This document shows, piece by piece, positions 8,228-18,296 of a DNA stretch of 64,000 nt; the stretch's first letter is position 1; each line of letters begins with the position of its first letter. The notes under the pieces were generated by a model. That model was given only the letters and a program-made list of their open reading frames with translations, had not been told where the DNA came from and did no database searches. Origin of the DNA: an uncultured Clostridia bacterium (lineage in GTDB: Bacteria; Bacillota; Clostridia; Christensenellales; UBA1242); the NCBI GenBank assembly GCA_947625515.1, contig CANQOO010000001.1:1-64000 (forward strand), in the 5' to 3' direction. The translations under genes and the position numbers were made by a program.

Positions 8228-11200
8228 ATGGAAGAAGAAAAGAAAAACGTCCAAAATGAAGCGGCTCTTGAAAAAGACGCCCAGGAAAAACACGATTTTG
8301 TGCATCTTCATGTGCACACAGAATTTTCGCTTTTGGACGGCATTGCACGCATAAACAAATTGGTGGACATCACCAAAGAGCGGGGCTATCGTGCCGTGGC
8401 AATCACCGACCATGGCAATATGTATGGGGCTCTGCAATTTTATGAAGAATGCATCAAGGCGGGAATTAAACCAATCTTGGGGTGCGAATTTTACATATGC
8501 AACGACCTGCACAAAAAACAGGGCAAGGACGACATTGGGCATATCATTCTTCTAGCGAAGAACAACGCAGGCTATCACAACCTGATGAAGCTGAACGAAA
8601 TTGCTTTCTGCGAAGGATTTTATTATAAGCCTCGCATTGACTATGACACACTTGCACAGCACGCAGAGGGAGTCATCTGCCTTTCTGCATGCCTTGCAGG
8701 ACACATCCCAAGTCTCATTATCCAAAGACGTTTTGACGAGGCGGACAAACTTGCACTTCGTCTGAAAAACATGTTTGCGGAGGGCGACTTCTATCTTGAA
8801 GTGCAAAATCATGGCATTCCAGAGCAGCAACTTGTCAATCAATATCTTGCTGAAATGTCCAAAAAATTTGGCATCAAACTTGTTGCCACAAATGACGCAC
8901 ACTATCTCTACAAAAAGGATGCAGAACTTCAAGATGTGCTGATGTGCATTCAAATGGGAAAATATTTGGATGATGAAGACCGCATGAAGTTTTCCACGGA
9001 CGAGTTTTATCTCAAAACGTATGAAGAGATGCGTGAAGCGATGGCAGGCTATGAAGAGGCTTTGGACACAACGCTGGAAATTGCCGACAAGTGCGACGTC
9101 ATCATTCAAACAAAATCGCTTGGCGAAACGCACGGCGTGGACGAAAAATACAAACTTCCGTCAAATAAAAATCACATTCCAAAATATGTGACCAGCACGG
9201 GTGAAGAGCCATATGACTTTTTGCGTCGCATCTCTTTTGAGGGGCTGCACAGAAACTATAAGGAAATCACACAGGAACTTTTGGACAGGCTGGAAATGGA
9301 ACTGGGCATCATCAAAGAGCAAGGCTTTGTGGAATACTTCTTGATTGTGTGGGACTACATCAACTACGCCAATCAAGTGGGCATTCCTGTTGGACCAGGA
9401 CGCGGCAGCGGTGCCGGCAGTTTGGTGGCATATTGCTCGGGCATCACCCGCGTGGACCCGATGCGATATAATTTGTTCTTCGAACGCTTCATCAACAAAG
9501 AACGCGTGTCCATGCCCGACTTCGACGTGGATTTCTGCACAGAGCGGCGTGGCGAGGTGGTGGAATATGTCAAAAGACGATATGGCGAAAGCCATGTTGC
9601 GGGCATTGGAACATTCGGCTGCATGCAGGCGAAAAACGCCATTCGCGACGTTGCCCGCGTGATGAAAACGCCAATTCCGGACGTTATGAAATTGACAAAA
9701 CTCATTCCGTCCAAATTGCCGGACGGCATCAAGAAACCGCCAGTTTTGAAATATTATTTCGGCCTCACGGGCAAGCCGGAAAACGAAAAATTTATCGTCC
9801 CAGACCTGAGAGAAATTTATGACACCGACCCTCACATGCGAAAAATCATCGACATCGCCAGTCTTCTTGAAGGCGTGCCACGCAACACCTCCCAGCACGC
9901 TTGCGGCATTTTGATTGCCCCTGATGATGTGGCATCTTTTGTGCCGGTGGCAAAGACGGACAACGAGCGTGTGACGCAATATTCCATGATTGAGCTTGAA
10001 CATCTTGGCCTCTTGAAAATGGACTTTTTGGGACTTGCCAACTTGACCGATATCAAAAAAGCGTGCGACTATGTGTATGAAAATCACGGCGTGAAGATTG
10101 ATTTCTACAACATGGAATACAACGACCAAAACGTTTTTGCCATGATTGCGGCAGGCAAGACGGACGCAGTGTTTCAACTTGAAAGTGCCGGCATGAAAAA
10201 GTTTATGAAAGAACTTAAACCAAACTGCTTGGAAGATATCATCGCCGGTGTTTCAATGTATCGACCGGGGCCAATGGACTCCATTCCAAAATTTGTCAAA
10301 AACAAGCAAGACCCAGAGCATGTTGTGTATGATGACCCGTGCCTTGAAGACATTCTCAATGTCACATATGGCTGCATTGTATATCAAGAGCAGGTCATGA
10401 AGATTGTGCAGGTGATGGGCGGCTACAGCCTTGGGCAGGCAGACAATATTCGCCGCATCATGGGCAAAAAGCAGGTGGATAAAATTGACGCCGAGCGGGT
10501 GAAATTCATCAATGGCTGGGAGGACCCAAGCGGCAAGCACTCAATTCCGGGTGCCATCAAGTTGGGGCATAAAAAAGAGGTGGCTGAAAAGATTTTCGAC
10601 GAGATGAAAGAGTTTGCCAAATATGCCTTCAATAAATCTCACGCTGCGGCATATGCATATGTGGCTTATCAGACGGCATATCTTAAATGCTATTACGAAA
10701 CCGAATTCCTCACTGCCGTGCTTAACAACCGCATCATGAAGGCGGACGAACTTAAAAAATATATCTCTTTTGCAAAATCGGAGGGCATCCAGCCGCTGCC
10801 GCCTCACATAAACAAATCGGGGACATACTTCAAAACTGAGGGACACGCCATCCGCTTCGGACTGGGCGGGTTGAAACACGTCGGCACAGCCGTCACGGAC
10901 AGCATCATCAAAGAGCGGGAAGAACACGGCGAATTTAAGAGTCTGGAAGACTTTTTGACGCGTGTTGTCGCCATTGGCGGGGTGAATAAGAAGGCGATTG
11001 AATGTTTGATTCTCAGTGGGTCTTTTGACTGCTTCGGACACACTCGCTCGCAGTGCATGGCTGTCTATGCCAGCATCATTGACCGTGCCCAGAAGGACAA
11101 AAAAAGCGGACAGTTGGGGCAAATTTCCTTCTTCGGAGAAAACCAAATTGCCGACACGGTGGAATATCCAAACATCAAAGAGTTTAACAAGAAAACGCTG

Positions 11201-11878
11201 CTTAAAAACGAGCGTGATATCATTGGCGTTTATATGAGCGGTCATCCGCTGCAAGATTATGAAAAGCGTTTTGAAAATTTCAACTTTTCTTCTGACATGC
11301 TGCAAGTGGAAATGGACGAGCAAATGGATGGCGAAGAATACGAACAGGAAGAAATGACAAACGAATTTGACCTCACGGACGGACAGCCTGTTGTCTGCGG
11401 AGGCATCATCACTGAGGTGAATCGCAAACGCTCTAAAAACGGCCGTGAAATGTGCTATTTGAAGGTGGAAGATTTGAAAGGCACCATGGAAGTGACTGTG
11501 TTTGCCAACGCTTTCTCAAAATATCGAGCCATTTTGGAGGAAGATAATCTTGTCACCATTCGCGGGAAAATCAACATCCGCGACGGAATGGCACCTTCGC
11601 TTGTTGCGGACAGTTTCTCCCTTTGGAAGGAGGAGGAAGAAGAAAGTGCCAAACCTGTCAAACAAGACAGGCTGTGCCTCCGCTTCAACACTAAGGACCC
11701 AGACATATATTCACGCGTGAAAAATTCCATTTCTTCATATCCAGGTGAATCCAAGGTGGTGATAAAATGCTCCTACACCGACAAAACTTTCGTCTATCAG
11801 CAGCCCGTGCAAATAAACAACTATCTTCTCAACGAACTTTCCGGCATCATCGGAAGCGAAAATATTGTTGTGGGCTGA
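8228..11878 (+). CDS. dnaE: DNA polymerase III alpha subunit, DnaE type
   Basis: A 1216-aa replicative or lagging-strand polymerase. N-terminal PHP domain: HLHVHTEFSLLDG, AITDHGNMYG. Palm: GPGRGSGAGSLVAYCSGIT and the catalytic PDFDVDFC near residue 430. C-terminal helix-hairpin-helix and OB domain: GGIITEVNRKRSKNG, GTMEVTVFANAF. No DEDD 3'-5' exonuclease is present, so this is DnaE and not PolC. The ATG at 8228 uses GGAG inside the end of whiA. The PHP motif HxH...DH is intact, which leaves open a PHP proofreading activity. A terminator follows directly. Confidence 0.97.
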   Translation: MEEEKKNVQNEAALEKDAQEKHDFVHLHVHTEFSLLDGIARINKLVDITKERGYRAVAITDHGNMYGALQFYEECIKAGIKPILGCEFYICNDLHKKQGKDDIGHIILLAKNNAGYHNLMKLNEIAFCEGFYYKPRIDYDTLAQHAEGVICLSACLAGHIPSLIIQRRFDEADKLALRLKNMFAEGDFYLEVQNHGIPEQQLVNQYLAEMSKKFGIKLVATNDAHYLYKKDAELQDVLMCIQMGKYLDDEDRMKFSTDEFYLKTYEEMREAMAGYEEALDTTLEIADKCDVIIQTKSLGETHGVDEKYKLPSNKNHIPKYVTSTGEEPYDFLRRISFEGLHRNYKEITQELLDRLEMELGIIKEQGFVEYFLIVWDYINYANQVGIPVGPGRGSGAGSLVAYCSGITRVDPMRYNLFFERFINKERVSMPDFDVDFCTERRGEVVEYVKRRYGESHVAGIGTFGCMQAKNAIRDVARVMKTPIPDVMKLTKLIPSKLPDGIKKPPVLKYYFGLTGKPENEKFIVPDLREIYDTDPHMRKIIDIASLLEGVPRNTSQHACGILIAPDDVASFVPVAKTDNERVTQYSMIELEHLGLLKMDFLGLANLTDIKKACDYVYENHGVKIDFYNMEYNDQNVFAMIAAGKTDAVFQLESAGMKKFMKELKPNCLEDIIAGVSMYRPGPMDSIPKFVKNKQDPEHVVYDDPCLEDILNVTYGCIVYQEQVMKIVQVMGGYSLGQADNIRRIMGKKQVDKIDAERVKFINGWEDPSGKHSIPGAIKLGHKKEVAEKIFDEMKEFAKYAFNKSHAAAYAYVAYQTAYLKCYYETEFLTAVLNNRIMKADELKKYISFAKSEGIQPLPPHINKSGTYFKTEGHAIRFGLGGLKHVGTAVTDSIIKEREEHGEFKSLEDFLTRVVAIGGVNKKAIECLILSGSFDCFGHTRSQCMAVYASIIDRAQKDKKSGQLGQISFFGENQIADTVEYPNIKEFNKKTLLKNERDIIGVYMSGHPLQDYEKRFENFNFSSDMLQVEMDEQMDGEEYEQEEMTNEFDLTDGQPVVCGGIITEVNRKRSKNGREMCYLKVEDLKGTMEVTVFANAFSKYRAILEEDNLVTIRGKINIRDGMAPSLVADSFSLWKEEEEESAKPVKQDRLCLRFNTKDPDIYSRVKNSISSYPGESKVVIKCSYTDKTFVYQQPVQINNYLLNELSGIIGSENIVVG

Positions 11879-11884
11879 GGGCTG

Positions 11885-11912
11885 AAAAAACTGCACACTG
11901 TGCAGTTTTTTT
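11885..11912 (+). terminator. intrinsic terminator after dnaE
   Basis: AAAAAACTGCACA and TGTGCAGTTTTTTT form a near-perfect stem 6 bases after the dnaE stop, followed by a T-run. The remaining ~230 bases to the next gene are AT-rich and show no gene. Confidence 0.92.
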
Positions 11913-12140
11913 ATCGCGAAAAGTGATTAAAAAATATAATGGTGATTCAAAAAAAAATAAAAAAAAGAATTTAAAATGGAAATTCAAAGAAATCTTAAAA
12001 TAAAAAAGTGAAAATAAGTTATTCTTAAATAATTCAAAAAAATGAAGACATCTCCCATTTTAAAAAATGTCCTAAAATAAAAATTGGAAAAGTGACGAAT
12101 ATTTCTTTTTATTTCCAAAAATTTTTGTTATACTATTTCC

Positions 12141-12983
12141 ATGAATATTTTATTTCAAAGGAAAAGACCAAAAATTGGATTGGCATTTGGCGGAGGGGGT
12201 GCAAGAGGCATCTCTCACATTGGCGTGGTGAAGGCTTTTGAAGAATATGGCCTGAAATTTGACTATATTTGCGGCACAAGCGTTGGCAGCATTATCGGGG
12301 CGGCATATGCAAGCGGTATGGGCTGGCAGGATATGCTGAAAATTGTCAAGTCGCTTAAAGAAAAAGACATCCGCAGCAGCAAAGTTTTTTTTGTCCCTTC
12401 CAAAACGGAAGGCATCGAAACGCTCATTTCACAAAATGTCGGCGGCAAAAATGTGGAAGACTTGAAAACGCCGTTCTCTGCGGTGGCTGTTGACATCAAA
12501 ACAACCAAAGAAGTGTGCATCAGTCATGGCGACCTTGCAAAAGCGGTGGCGGGCAGTTGTTGCGTGCCTGGCTTTTTTCAGCCGGTGGAATTTGGCACGA
12601 AACTTTTGTGTGATGGCGGTTTGCAAAACACAATTCCTGCAAACATTCCGCGATATTTTGACTGCGACTTTGTTGTGGCCGTGGATTGCAACAGCACTCG
12701 AACATATGGCACCGAAAGCACCAAGATGCTGGATGTCATCAAATGCACCATTCGCACGCTGATGAAAAGTAACGCCGTGAAGGGATATCTGTGTGCGGAC
12801 GTGATGATTGCCACGGACAACAAAAAATTCAATCCCACAAAATTGGAGGGAATTGATGAAATGGTGGAAGCGGGATATAAAAACGCCATCGATATGATGC
12901 CGCAAATCATCAAGATTTTTCAGGGTCGTGCCAAGCCAAAAAAACTGAAAGATTTTGACAAGAATGAAGTGGAATTTATTTAA
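12141..12983 (+). CDS. patatin-like phospholipase (RssA/YlbK type)
   Basis: A 280-aa Ser-Asp dyad hydrolase. The oxyanion loop GLAFGGGGARGISHIG is at residues ~14-28, the nucleophile elbow GTSVGS at ~45-50, and the catalytic aspartate is in CDGGLQNTIP (~154). There is no signal peptide, so it acts in the cytoplasm or at the inner membrane face; the substrate is unknown. The ATG has no ribosome binding site. A TG-extended -10 (TGTTATACT, TATACT at 12129-12134) ends 6 bases before the ATG, so the transcript probably begins at or next to the start codon. Confidence 0.92.
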   Translation: MNILFQRKRPKIGLAFGGGGARGISHIGVVKAFEEYGLKFDYICGTSVGSIIGAAYASGMGWQDMLKIVKSLKEKDIRSSKVFFVPSKTEGIETLISQNVGGKNVEDLKTPFSAVAVDIKTTKEVCISHGDLAKAVAGSCCVPGFFQPVEFGTKLLCDGGLQNTIPANIPRYFDCDFVVAVDCNSTRTYGTESTKMLDVIKCTIRTLMKSNAVKGYLCADVMIATDNKKFNPTKLEGIDEMVEAGYKNAIDMMPQIIKIFQGRAKPKKLKDFDKNEVEFI

Positions 12984-13233
12984 AAATTTTTGCAAAAAAA
13001 CCGGCATTTTTGCGTGTTTTTATTAAAAAATGCTTTTATTATAAATTAAGGCAAAAAAATAATAATTACTTAACGAAGAAAATAAGTTAATAAAAACCAA
13101 AAAACTAAAATTGAAAATAAAATTGCGAAAAATTACAAGAAAATAAAAAATGCAAATAAAAAAAATAAAACGCTCTCAAAAAATGGAAATAACCCGACAG
13201 TGCGATTGTTGCATAACTGATGCATAAGGATAT

Positions 13234-14370
13234 GTGAAATTTTCACAAACATCAAGCAAAAAAGTGGAAAGACTGAAGAAAAATCTGCAAAAAATGCACA
13301 ATATTTCAATTATTAAAGCAGTTTCAATTTTGATTCTGCTGGTTTTTATTTTGCTTTTAATCATAAATCAGCAAGGCATTCAATATTGGTTTAACGACTT
13401 TGGCAAAGTGTCGCAAAGCGATTTGCAGGTATATTTTCTTGATGTGGGGCAGGCAAGCTCAACGCTGGTGCTGCTGCCTAACAAATATTCCATTTTGATG
13501 GACACGGGCAGCGGCGACAGTGCCGAAAATCTTGTTTCAGAACTTCAATTTTTGCTTGAACAAAATGATGTGCAGGACATTGACCTACTGATTTTGTCCC
13601 ACCCGGATGCCGACCATGTGGGAGGCACTGTGATGGTGATGGACGCTTTCCAGGTGAACAGCGTGCTTAGGCCAAAAGTGTATGCTCTTGGCGAAGAGGT
13701 GACATACAATTTTCCGCTTTCCACCACCTACACATATCGCGACGCGATTGAGGCAATTTATGCGGAGCCAAATTGTCAGGTGGAATATGTTGCAAATCAG
13801 GTGATTGTCCAGTCTGACAAAAATTTTTCTGCAACCATTGAAATTTTTGCTGCGGAAAAAGCTGAATATGGCACAGACACAAATTCTTTTTCGCCGTTCA
13901 TCACGCTTTCATATGCCTCCCGCACTTTTCTTTTTACGGGAGATGCCCCTGCGGCACGCGAAACCGAGCTTCTAAATCGCCTTGCAAAAGAGGGGCGACG
14001 GCTGTCGGTGGACTTTTTGCAAGTTGCTCACCACGGCTCGAAATATTCTTCCTATCCAAATTTTCTTTCTGCCATCTCGCCCAAATATGCCTTCATCAGT
14101 GCGGCGGACAGCAGCCACCCGTCTCAAACGGTGCTGAGGCGTCTGAAAGAGGCAAACGTGCAGCAAACATTTGTCACCAAAAATGACGGCACCATCGGCG
14201 TTGGTGTGCAAGCGGACGGAAATTTTGTCATTCGCTTAAAGAAAAACTTCTTGGACATTCCGCTTCTTGTGATTTTGCTCTCGCTAATCATTTTTGTGCT
14301 GATGAAATTTATCTATGTCAAAAAATCACCGCGTTTTGTTGACCTTCGCCCTAAGGCGGGAAGGCGTTAA
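13234..14370 (+). CDS. membrane-anchored ComEC-type metallo-beta-lactamase-fold hydrolase
   Basis: One transmembrane helix near residues 28-45 (SILILLVFILLLIINQQ) is followed by an extracellular metallo-hydrolase domain: YFLDVGQASSTLV, DTGSGDS, the metal motif LSHPDADHVGG (~residue 122), FTGDAP and AHHGSKYSS. A second transmembrane helix lies near the C-terminus (IPLLVILLSLIIFVLMKF). It resembles the soluble domain of ComEC but lacks the channel domain, so it may hydrolyse extracellular DNA or another phosphodiester. The GTG start at 13234 has AAGGA only 3 bases upstream; an ATG at 13294 is the alternative and keeps both helices. Confidence 0.85.
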   Translation: MKFSQTSSKKVERLKKNLQKMHNISIIKAVSILILLVFILLLIINQQGIQYWFNDFGKVSQSDLQVYFLDVGQASSTLVLLPNKYSILMDTGSGDSAENLVSELQFLLEQNDVQDIDLLILSHPDADHVGGTVMVMDAFQVNSVLRPKVYALGEEVTYNFPLSTTYTYRDAIEAIYAEPNCQVEYVANQVIVQSDKNFSATIEIFAAEKAEYGTDTNSFSPFITLSYASRTFLFTGDAPAARETELLNRLAKEGRRLSVDFLQVAHHGSKYSSYPNFLSAISPKYAFISAADSSHPSQTVLRRLKEANVQQTFVTKNDGTIGVGVQADGNFVIRLKKNFLDIPLLVILLSLIIFVLMKFIYVKKSPRFVDLRPKAGRR

Positions 14371-14446
14371 AACTTGCATGCAGCATCCTCCGCAAAAATC
14401 TATTCAAAAATTTTGTAATATCAAAAGTTTGTGATAAAATATAGAC

Positions 14447-14920
14447 ATGAACACCAATTTCAACAAAATTGTCATAGTTTCGCTGTGTGACGAATTTTCC
14501 AAAAACGTTGGGAAGCGTTTGTCGCAGCAACTTGACATGATTTTTTGTGATGCAAAAGATTTGGTGGAATATGAACTCATCGACAAGGACGCCCTCAAAC
14601 AAATCAGCTCGAAGGAATATTTGGACGGGGCGGAGAAGAAAGTTATGTCACACATTGCGTCATTTGAAAATGTTGTTGTGGCGATAAATTTCGACTATTT
14701 GTCAAACAATTTTGATATATTATCTTGTGGAAGCATTGTGGTGTTCTTGCGGCTGCCTCGCACATATGTGGGCAAGTTTTGCGGAAGCGTGAATGAAATC
14801 GCGTATGAAAGCCGCACGAACATGCTGGAAACACTTGCAAATGTGACGCTTAAAGTGCAATTTGTGGACGAAGAAAAAGTTTGCAACAAAATCATCAACA
14901 CTCTTGGGGGAATTTTATGA
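14447..14920 (+). CDS. shikimate-kinase-like protein lacking the P-loop
   Basis: A 157-aa protein whose pattern follows shikimate kinase: an opening beta strand KIVIVSL, a helix GKRLSQQLDMIF, an acidic CDAKDLVEYEL in place of the DxD shikimate site, EYLDGAEKKVMSHI where the GExxFRxxE segment lies, and VVFLRLPRTYVGK near the lid. The GxxGxGKS/T Walker A is replaced by SLCDEFSKN (residues 12-20), so kinase activity is unlikely. A -35/-10 pair (TTGTAA 14413, TAAAAT 14435-14440, 16-nt spacer) ends 6 bases before the ATG and there is no ribosome binding site: probably leaderless. The stop overlaps the transketolase ATG. Confidence 0.6.
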   Translation: MNTNFNKIVIVSLCDEFSKNVGKRLSQQLDMIFCDAKDLVEYELIDKDALKQISSKEYLDGAEKKVMSHIASFENVVVAINFDYLSNNFDILSCGSIVVFLRLPRTYVGKFCGSVNEIAYESRTNMLETLANVTLKVQFVDEEKVCNKIINTLGGIL

Positions 14921-16887
14921 ATTTAGTCAAGAAAGCAATAAATTATTTGAAAGTCCTTTCGGCAGAGACAATCACAAACGCGGGGTCGGGGCATCTGGGC
15001 GTAAGTTTGGGGGCGTCATCCATTTTGTTCGCCCTTTTCAAGGACCATCTCAATTTTGACACGTCCGACACTGATTTTTTGAATCGCGACCGCTTTGTCT
15101 TGTCCGCTGGGCATGCCAGCCCGCTTTATTATTCTCTGCTTTCCATGTTCGGCTTTGATGTTTCTTTGCAGGACCTCAAAGATTTTCGCAAGCTTGGCTC
15201 TCGCACGCCGGCATATCCAACATATGGCGTCACTGAGGGCGTGGAAGCGTCCACAGGCCCGCTTGGTCAGGGTGTGGCAAACGCTGTTGGCATGGCGATT
15301 GCCGAAGCGGTGATGGAAGAGAGGTTCAACACCGTCGGCTTCGACATCATCAACAACTACACATATTGCTTTGCCGGAGACGGCTGCCTTATGGAGGGCG
15401 TTGCACAGGAAGCATGCAGTTTGGCGGGCAACTTGCGTCTGAAAAAACTTATTCTGCTCTATGACAGCAACGATGTGACCATTGATGGGGCGTTGGAACT
15501 TGCCAATCGCGAAAGTGTGGCAAAGAAATTTTCTGCAATGGGCTGGAATGTCATTCGCGTCCCGCAGGGCAACAACTTTTATTTTTGCTCGCGAGCCATT
15601 CGTCAGGCAAAGAAAAGCAAAAAGCCGACCATAATCATTTTCTCCACAACCATTGGCATTGGCACGCAAAAAGAGGGAACGTCGGCGGTGCATTCTGCGG
15701 TGCTTTCGCAAGAGGAACTGGCACAGTTTAAACAAAATCTTGGCGTGAAAGAAAGCTTCTTCATCCCAAGCGACGTGCGAGAGTTGTGCATGGCAACAAC
15801 TCGCCGCGGGAAGTTAAGACATGAAAAGTGGAACCAAAACCTTGCCATGTATTCCAGCACACATCCAGAGCTTTATAAATCCTTCTTAGCGTTTTTTGAC
15901 CGAAAAAAAATCAATTTTGACCGCATCATCAAAAATGTGGCAAAATATGATGGGCAGAGCCTGAGAAAAATCAATCATCAGACGCTTTCCGAACTTGCTT
16001 ATCAATGCCCACAACTTATCGGCGGAACGGCGGATGTGGGGCCGTCCACGCTCAGCACGGTTGACAATGCGGGCAACTTCTCTGCTGGCTATCGCCGCGG
16101 GAAGAACATTCACTATGGCGTTAGAGAACATGCCATGGCTGCCATCGCAAACGGCATCGCTCTTTATGACGACTTCATCACTTTCGACAGCACGTTTTTG
16201 GCATTTTCTAATTACGCCCTGCCGGCAATTCGCATGAGAGGCATGATGAAGCTGCCAGTGATGTCTTTCTTCACACATGACAGCATTGCGTTTGGCCCGG
16301 ATGGAGCAAGCCATCAGCCGATTGAACAGCTGGGGCAACTTCGTGCCATCATCGGCAACAATGTTTTCCGCCCATGCGACTATAAAGAACTTGTGGCGGG
16401 CTATTATCTTGCGGTGAAGGAATATATGCCAATTTCTTTCGCACTTGCAAAGCAGGATGTTCCGCACGTGGATGGCACGTCATATGACGGAGCACTCTGC
16501 GGAGGATATCTTTTGAAAAACAGCTCCGCAAAGCCAAAAGTTGTTCTGGTGGCAAGTGGTTCCGAGGTTCCTCTTGCGGTTGCAGCTGCGGGAGAACTTT
16601 CCAAGAAGCACGAGGTTAATGTCGTCTCAATGCCGTCACTGGAAATTTTTGAAGCACAGTCTCAGGCATACAAAACAAAAGTGCTTGGCAAAGAGCCGGC
16701 TCTGATTGTGGCAGTGGAAGCAAGCAGCGACACAAAGTGGCTGAAAGTGCTTGGCGGAAATTGTGAACTTTTTGGCGTGACGCAATATCAAGGCAGCGGA
16801 GAGGACGACGAAGTCTATGTCAACGCCGGCTTTACCGTGCAAAATCTTGTTAAATTTGTGGAAAACAAACTAAAATCGCGAAAATAA
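14917..16887 (+). CDS. tkt: transketolase
   Basis: A 656-aa thiamine-diphosphate enzyme of the pentose phosphate pathway. It shows GPLGQGVANAVGMAIAE, the ThDP motif GDGCLMEGVAQEA...YDSNDVTIDG, HYGVREHAM with the catalytic glutamate, and DSIAFGPDGASHQP. The usual GHPG near the N-terminus reads GHLG. Three domains (PP, Pyr and C-terminal) are all complete. The start is ATG 14917 in ATGA overlap with the shikimate-kinase-like gene and follows GGGGG, so the two are translationally coupled. The only other pentose phosphate gene seen is rpe at 57464. Confidence 0.95.
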   Translation: MNLVKKAINYLKVLSAETITNAGSGHLGVSLGASSILFALFKDHLNFDTSDTDFLNRDRFVLSAGHASPLYYSLLSMFGFDVSLQDLKDFRKLGSRTPAYPTYGVTEGVEASTGPLGQGVANAVGMAIAEAVMEERFNTVGFDIINNYTYCFAGDGCLMEGVAQEACSLAGNLRLKKLILLYDSNDVTIDGALELANRESVAKKFSAMGWNVIRVPQGNNFYFCSRAIRQAKKSKKPTIIIFSTTIGIGTQKEGTSAVHSAVLSQEELAQFKQNLGVKESFFIPSDVRELCMATTRRGKLRHEKWNQNLAMYSSTHPELYKSFLAFFDRKKINFDRIIKNVAKYDGQSLRKINHQTLSELAYQCPQLIGGTADVGPSTLSTVDNAGNFSAGYRRGKNIHYGVREHAMAAIANGIALYDDFITFDSTFLAFSNYALPAIRMRGMMKLPVMSFFTHDSIAFGPDGASHQPIEQLGQLRAIIGNNVFRPCDYKELVAGYYLAVKEYMPISFALAKQDVPHVDGTSYDGALCGGYLLKNSSAKPKVVLVASGSEVPLAVAAAGELSKKHEVNVVSMPSLEIFEAQSQAYKTKVLGKEPALIVAVEASSDTKWLKVLGGNCELFGVTQYQGSGEDDEVYVNAGFTVQNLVKFVENKLKSRK

Positions 16888-16930
16888 GCCATTTTTTGAC
16901 AAAATTTGAATTTAAAAATCTTTCAACATA

Positions 16931-16967
16931 AACCCTTGCGAAATAAAATATATATATCGTGAGGGTT
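16931..16967 (+). promoter_or_regulatory. hairpin covering the ribosome binding site of the next gene
   Basis: AACCCTTGCG (16931-16940) can pair with CGTGAGGGTT (16958-16967), and the GTGAGGG ribosome binding site of the 16972 gene lies in the 3' arm. A T-run follows, so the same fold could act as a terminator after tkt. A promoter (TTTCAA, 17 nt, TAAAAT at 16945-16950) overlaps the hairpin. Confidence 0.4.
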
Positions 16968-16971
16968 TTTT

Positions 16972-18120
16972 ATGAGAAGAAAAAGCATTGTTTTAAGTGA
17001 CACGCAGGGGCCGTCCAGCAAAAAGGCGGTCTTGACGCTTCAAGAAAACGGCAATTCAATCGAGGGCAGTCTGCGGCTTTATAATTTCCCGCAAGAGCCG
17101 CTTGGCGTGCTTTCGCTGGGGCTTTATTCCGGCAAAAAAGTGCAAAAAGCAGGGCTGACCCGCAAGGGGCAGATGTTCTATCAATTTTTTCTCAACATCG
17201 ACAAAATCCCAGACAAATTTTCTTGTGCCATAGTCAATTTTCAAAACGCCCAACCAAGTCCCATGCTGTTTGGGTCCAGCGAGGGCAGCCCGGACGATGT
17301 GTATGCCAACATAATCACTCAGGTGGCAGGGGAGACATCATATGAAAAGACCAAGCAGGTGCTGGACGAGTTTGGCGTGGATTTTGACGATGCCGAAAAG
17401 GCGGAAATAGAAAAAGAAATTGACAAAAATTTGTGTGAAGAGCATTGCGAAAACTGCATTTATAAGAAGTTTTTTTATGAAAACGCCGATGCGGCAACAA
17501 TCCGCTCAAATTCGGGAAGTTGTGCCTCCAAACCCTGCCAATCGCAGCCTTGTCAGTCTGCATCAAATCATGCTTCACCGAGTCAGGCTGCACCAAGTTA
17601 CAGCACTCCAGGTGAGTCCACGTCCAATTTTTCCGCAGCATATTTGTCCGAGGACGAAGCGGCATGCCAGTCACTTAAAGAAAATGCCCGGTCGCAGCAT
17701 GTGCCTTCCAATGATGTGAATGCAAGCGGCGTGGCAAATGCTTCTCAGGTGGAAGAGGCTCAGCCAGCGTCCGAAGAGCCAAATGTCATTTTCTTCGACC
17801 GCCTTAAACCGCAAATTGACAAACTTTTTGAAAACAATCCGACCGAAAATAGTTTGCAAAACATTTTTCCATCGTCAAAGTGGGTGAAAGTGGAATATGA
17901 AGACGAGGGCGATTTTTTTGTGTTCGGATTGTTGTATGATGACGACGGCAATGTGAAATATGTTTGCTATGGCGTGCCGTCTGTGTTTGAGGAAGGGCCG
18001 CCAGAGGAGTTATCCGGATATCCAATTTGGCTGCCACTTGCCGACGAAAAGGGCTTCGGCTATTGGATGACCTATCAAGATGCCGTGACAGGCGAGCCAA
18101 TTAAAGCAATTTTGGATTAA
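16972..18120 (+). CDS. conserved clostridial protein of unknown function, two domains with low-complexity linker
   Basis: A 382-aa soluble protein. The N-terminal domain (residues ~1-155) begins MRRKSIVLSDTQGPSSKKAV. It is followed by a Cys cluster (CEEHCENC, CASKPCQSQPC) and a Ser/Gln/Ala-rich linker (~180-260). The C-terminal domain (~275-380) contains VKVEYEDEGDFFVFGLLYDD, YVCYGVPSVFEEGPP and GYWMTYQDAVTGEPI. I recall this C-terminal motif set from Clostridia, but I know no function. GTGAGGG precedes the ATG and may be held in a hairpin. Confidence 0.75.
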   Translation: MRRKSIVLSDTQGPSSKKAVLTLQENGNSIEGSLRLYNFPQEPLGVLSLGLYSGKKVQKAGLTRKGQMFYQFFLNIDKIPDKFSCAIVNFQNAQPSPMLFGSSEGSPDDVYANIITQVAGETSYEKTKQVLDEFGVDFDDAEKAEIEKEIDKNLCEEHCENCIYKKFFYENADAATIRSNSGSCASKPCQSQPCQSASNHASPSQAAPSYSTPGESTSNFSAAYLSEDEAACQSLKENARSQHVPSNDVNASGVANASQVEEAQPASEEPNVIFFDRLKPQIDKLFENNPTENSLQNIFPSSKWVKVEYEDEGDFFVFGLLYDDDGNVKYVCYGVPSVFEEGPPEELSGYPIWLPLADEKGFGYWMTYQDAVTGEPIKAILD

Positions 18121-18296
18121 AATTTTGCTGATTTATCAAAAATGCTAAACAAATAAAATTTTCGTTAAATACGATAAAAAAAGTAAAATTTTTGTAAAAA
18201 AAAACTGGGAAAAATAAAAATTTTGCAAAAAACACCGAAAAACGATGTTTTATTAAGAAAAATTAAAAAGACAAAAAATGATTTGGCAGGTTGAAA

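Noticed and set aside
9161..10177. 338-codon open frame on the minus strand inside dnaE
   Set aside because: Antisense to the polymerase palm, with His/Asn/Val-rich composition typical of shadows of C/G-ending codons; no start signals.
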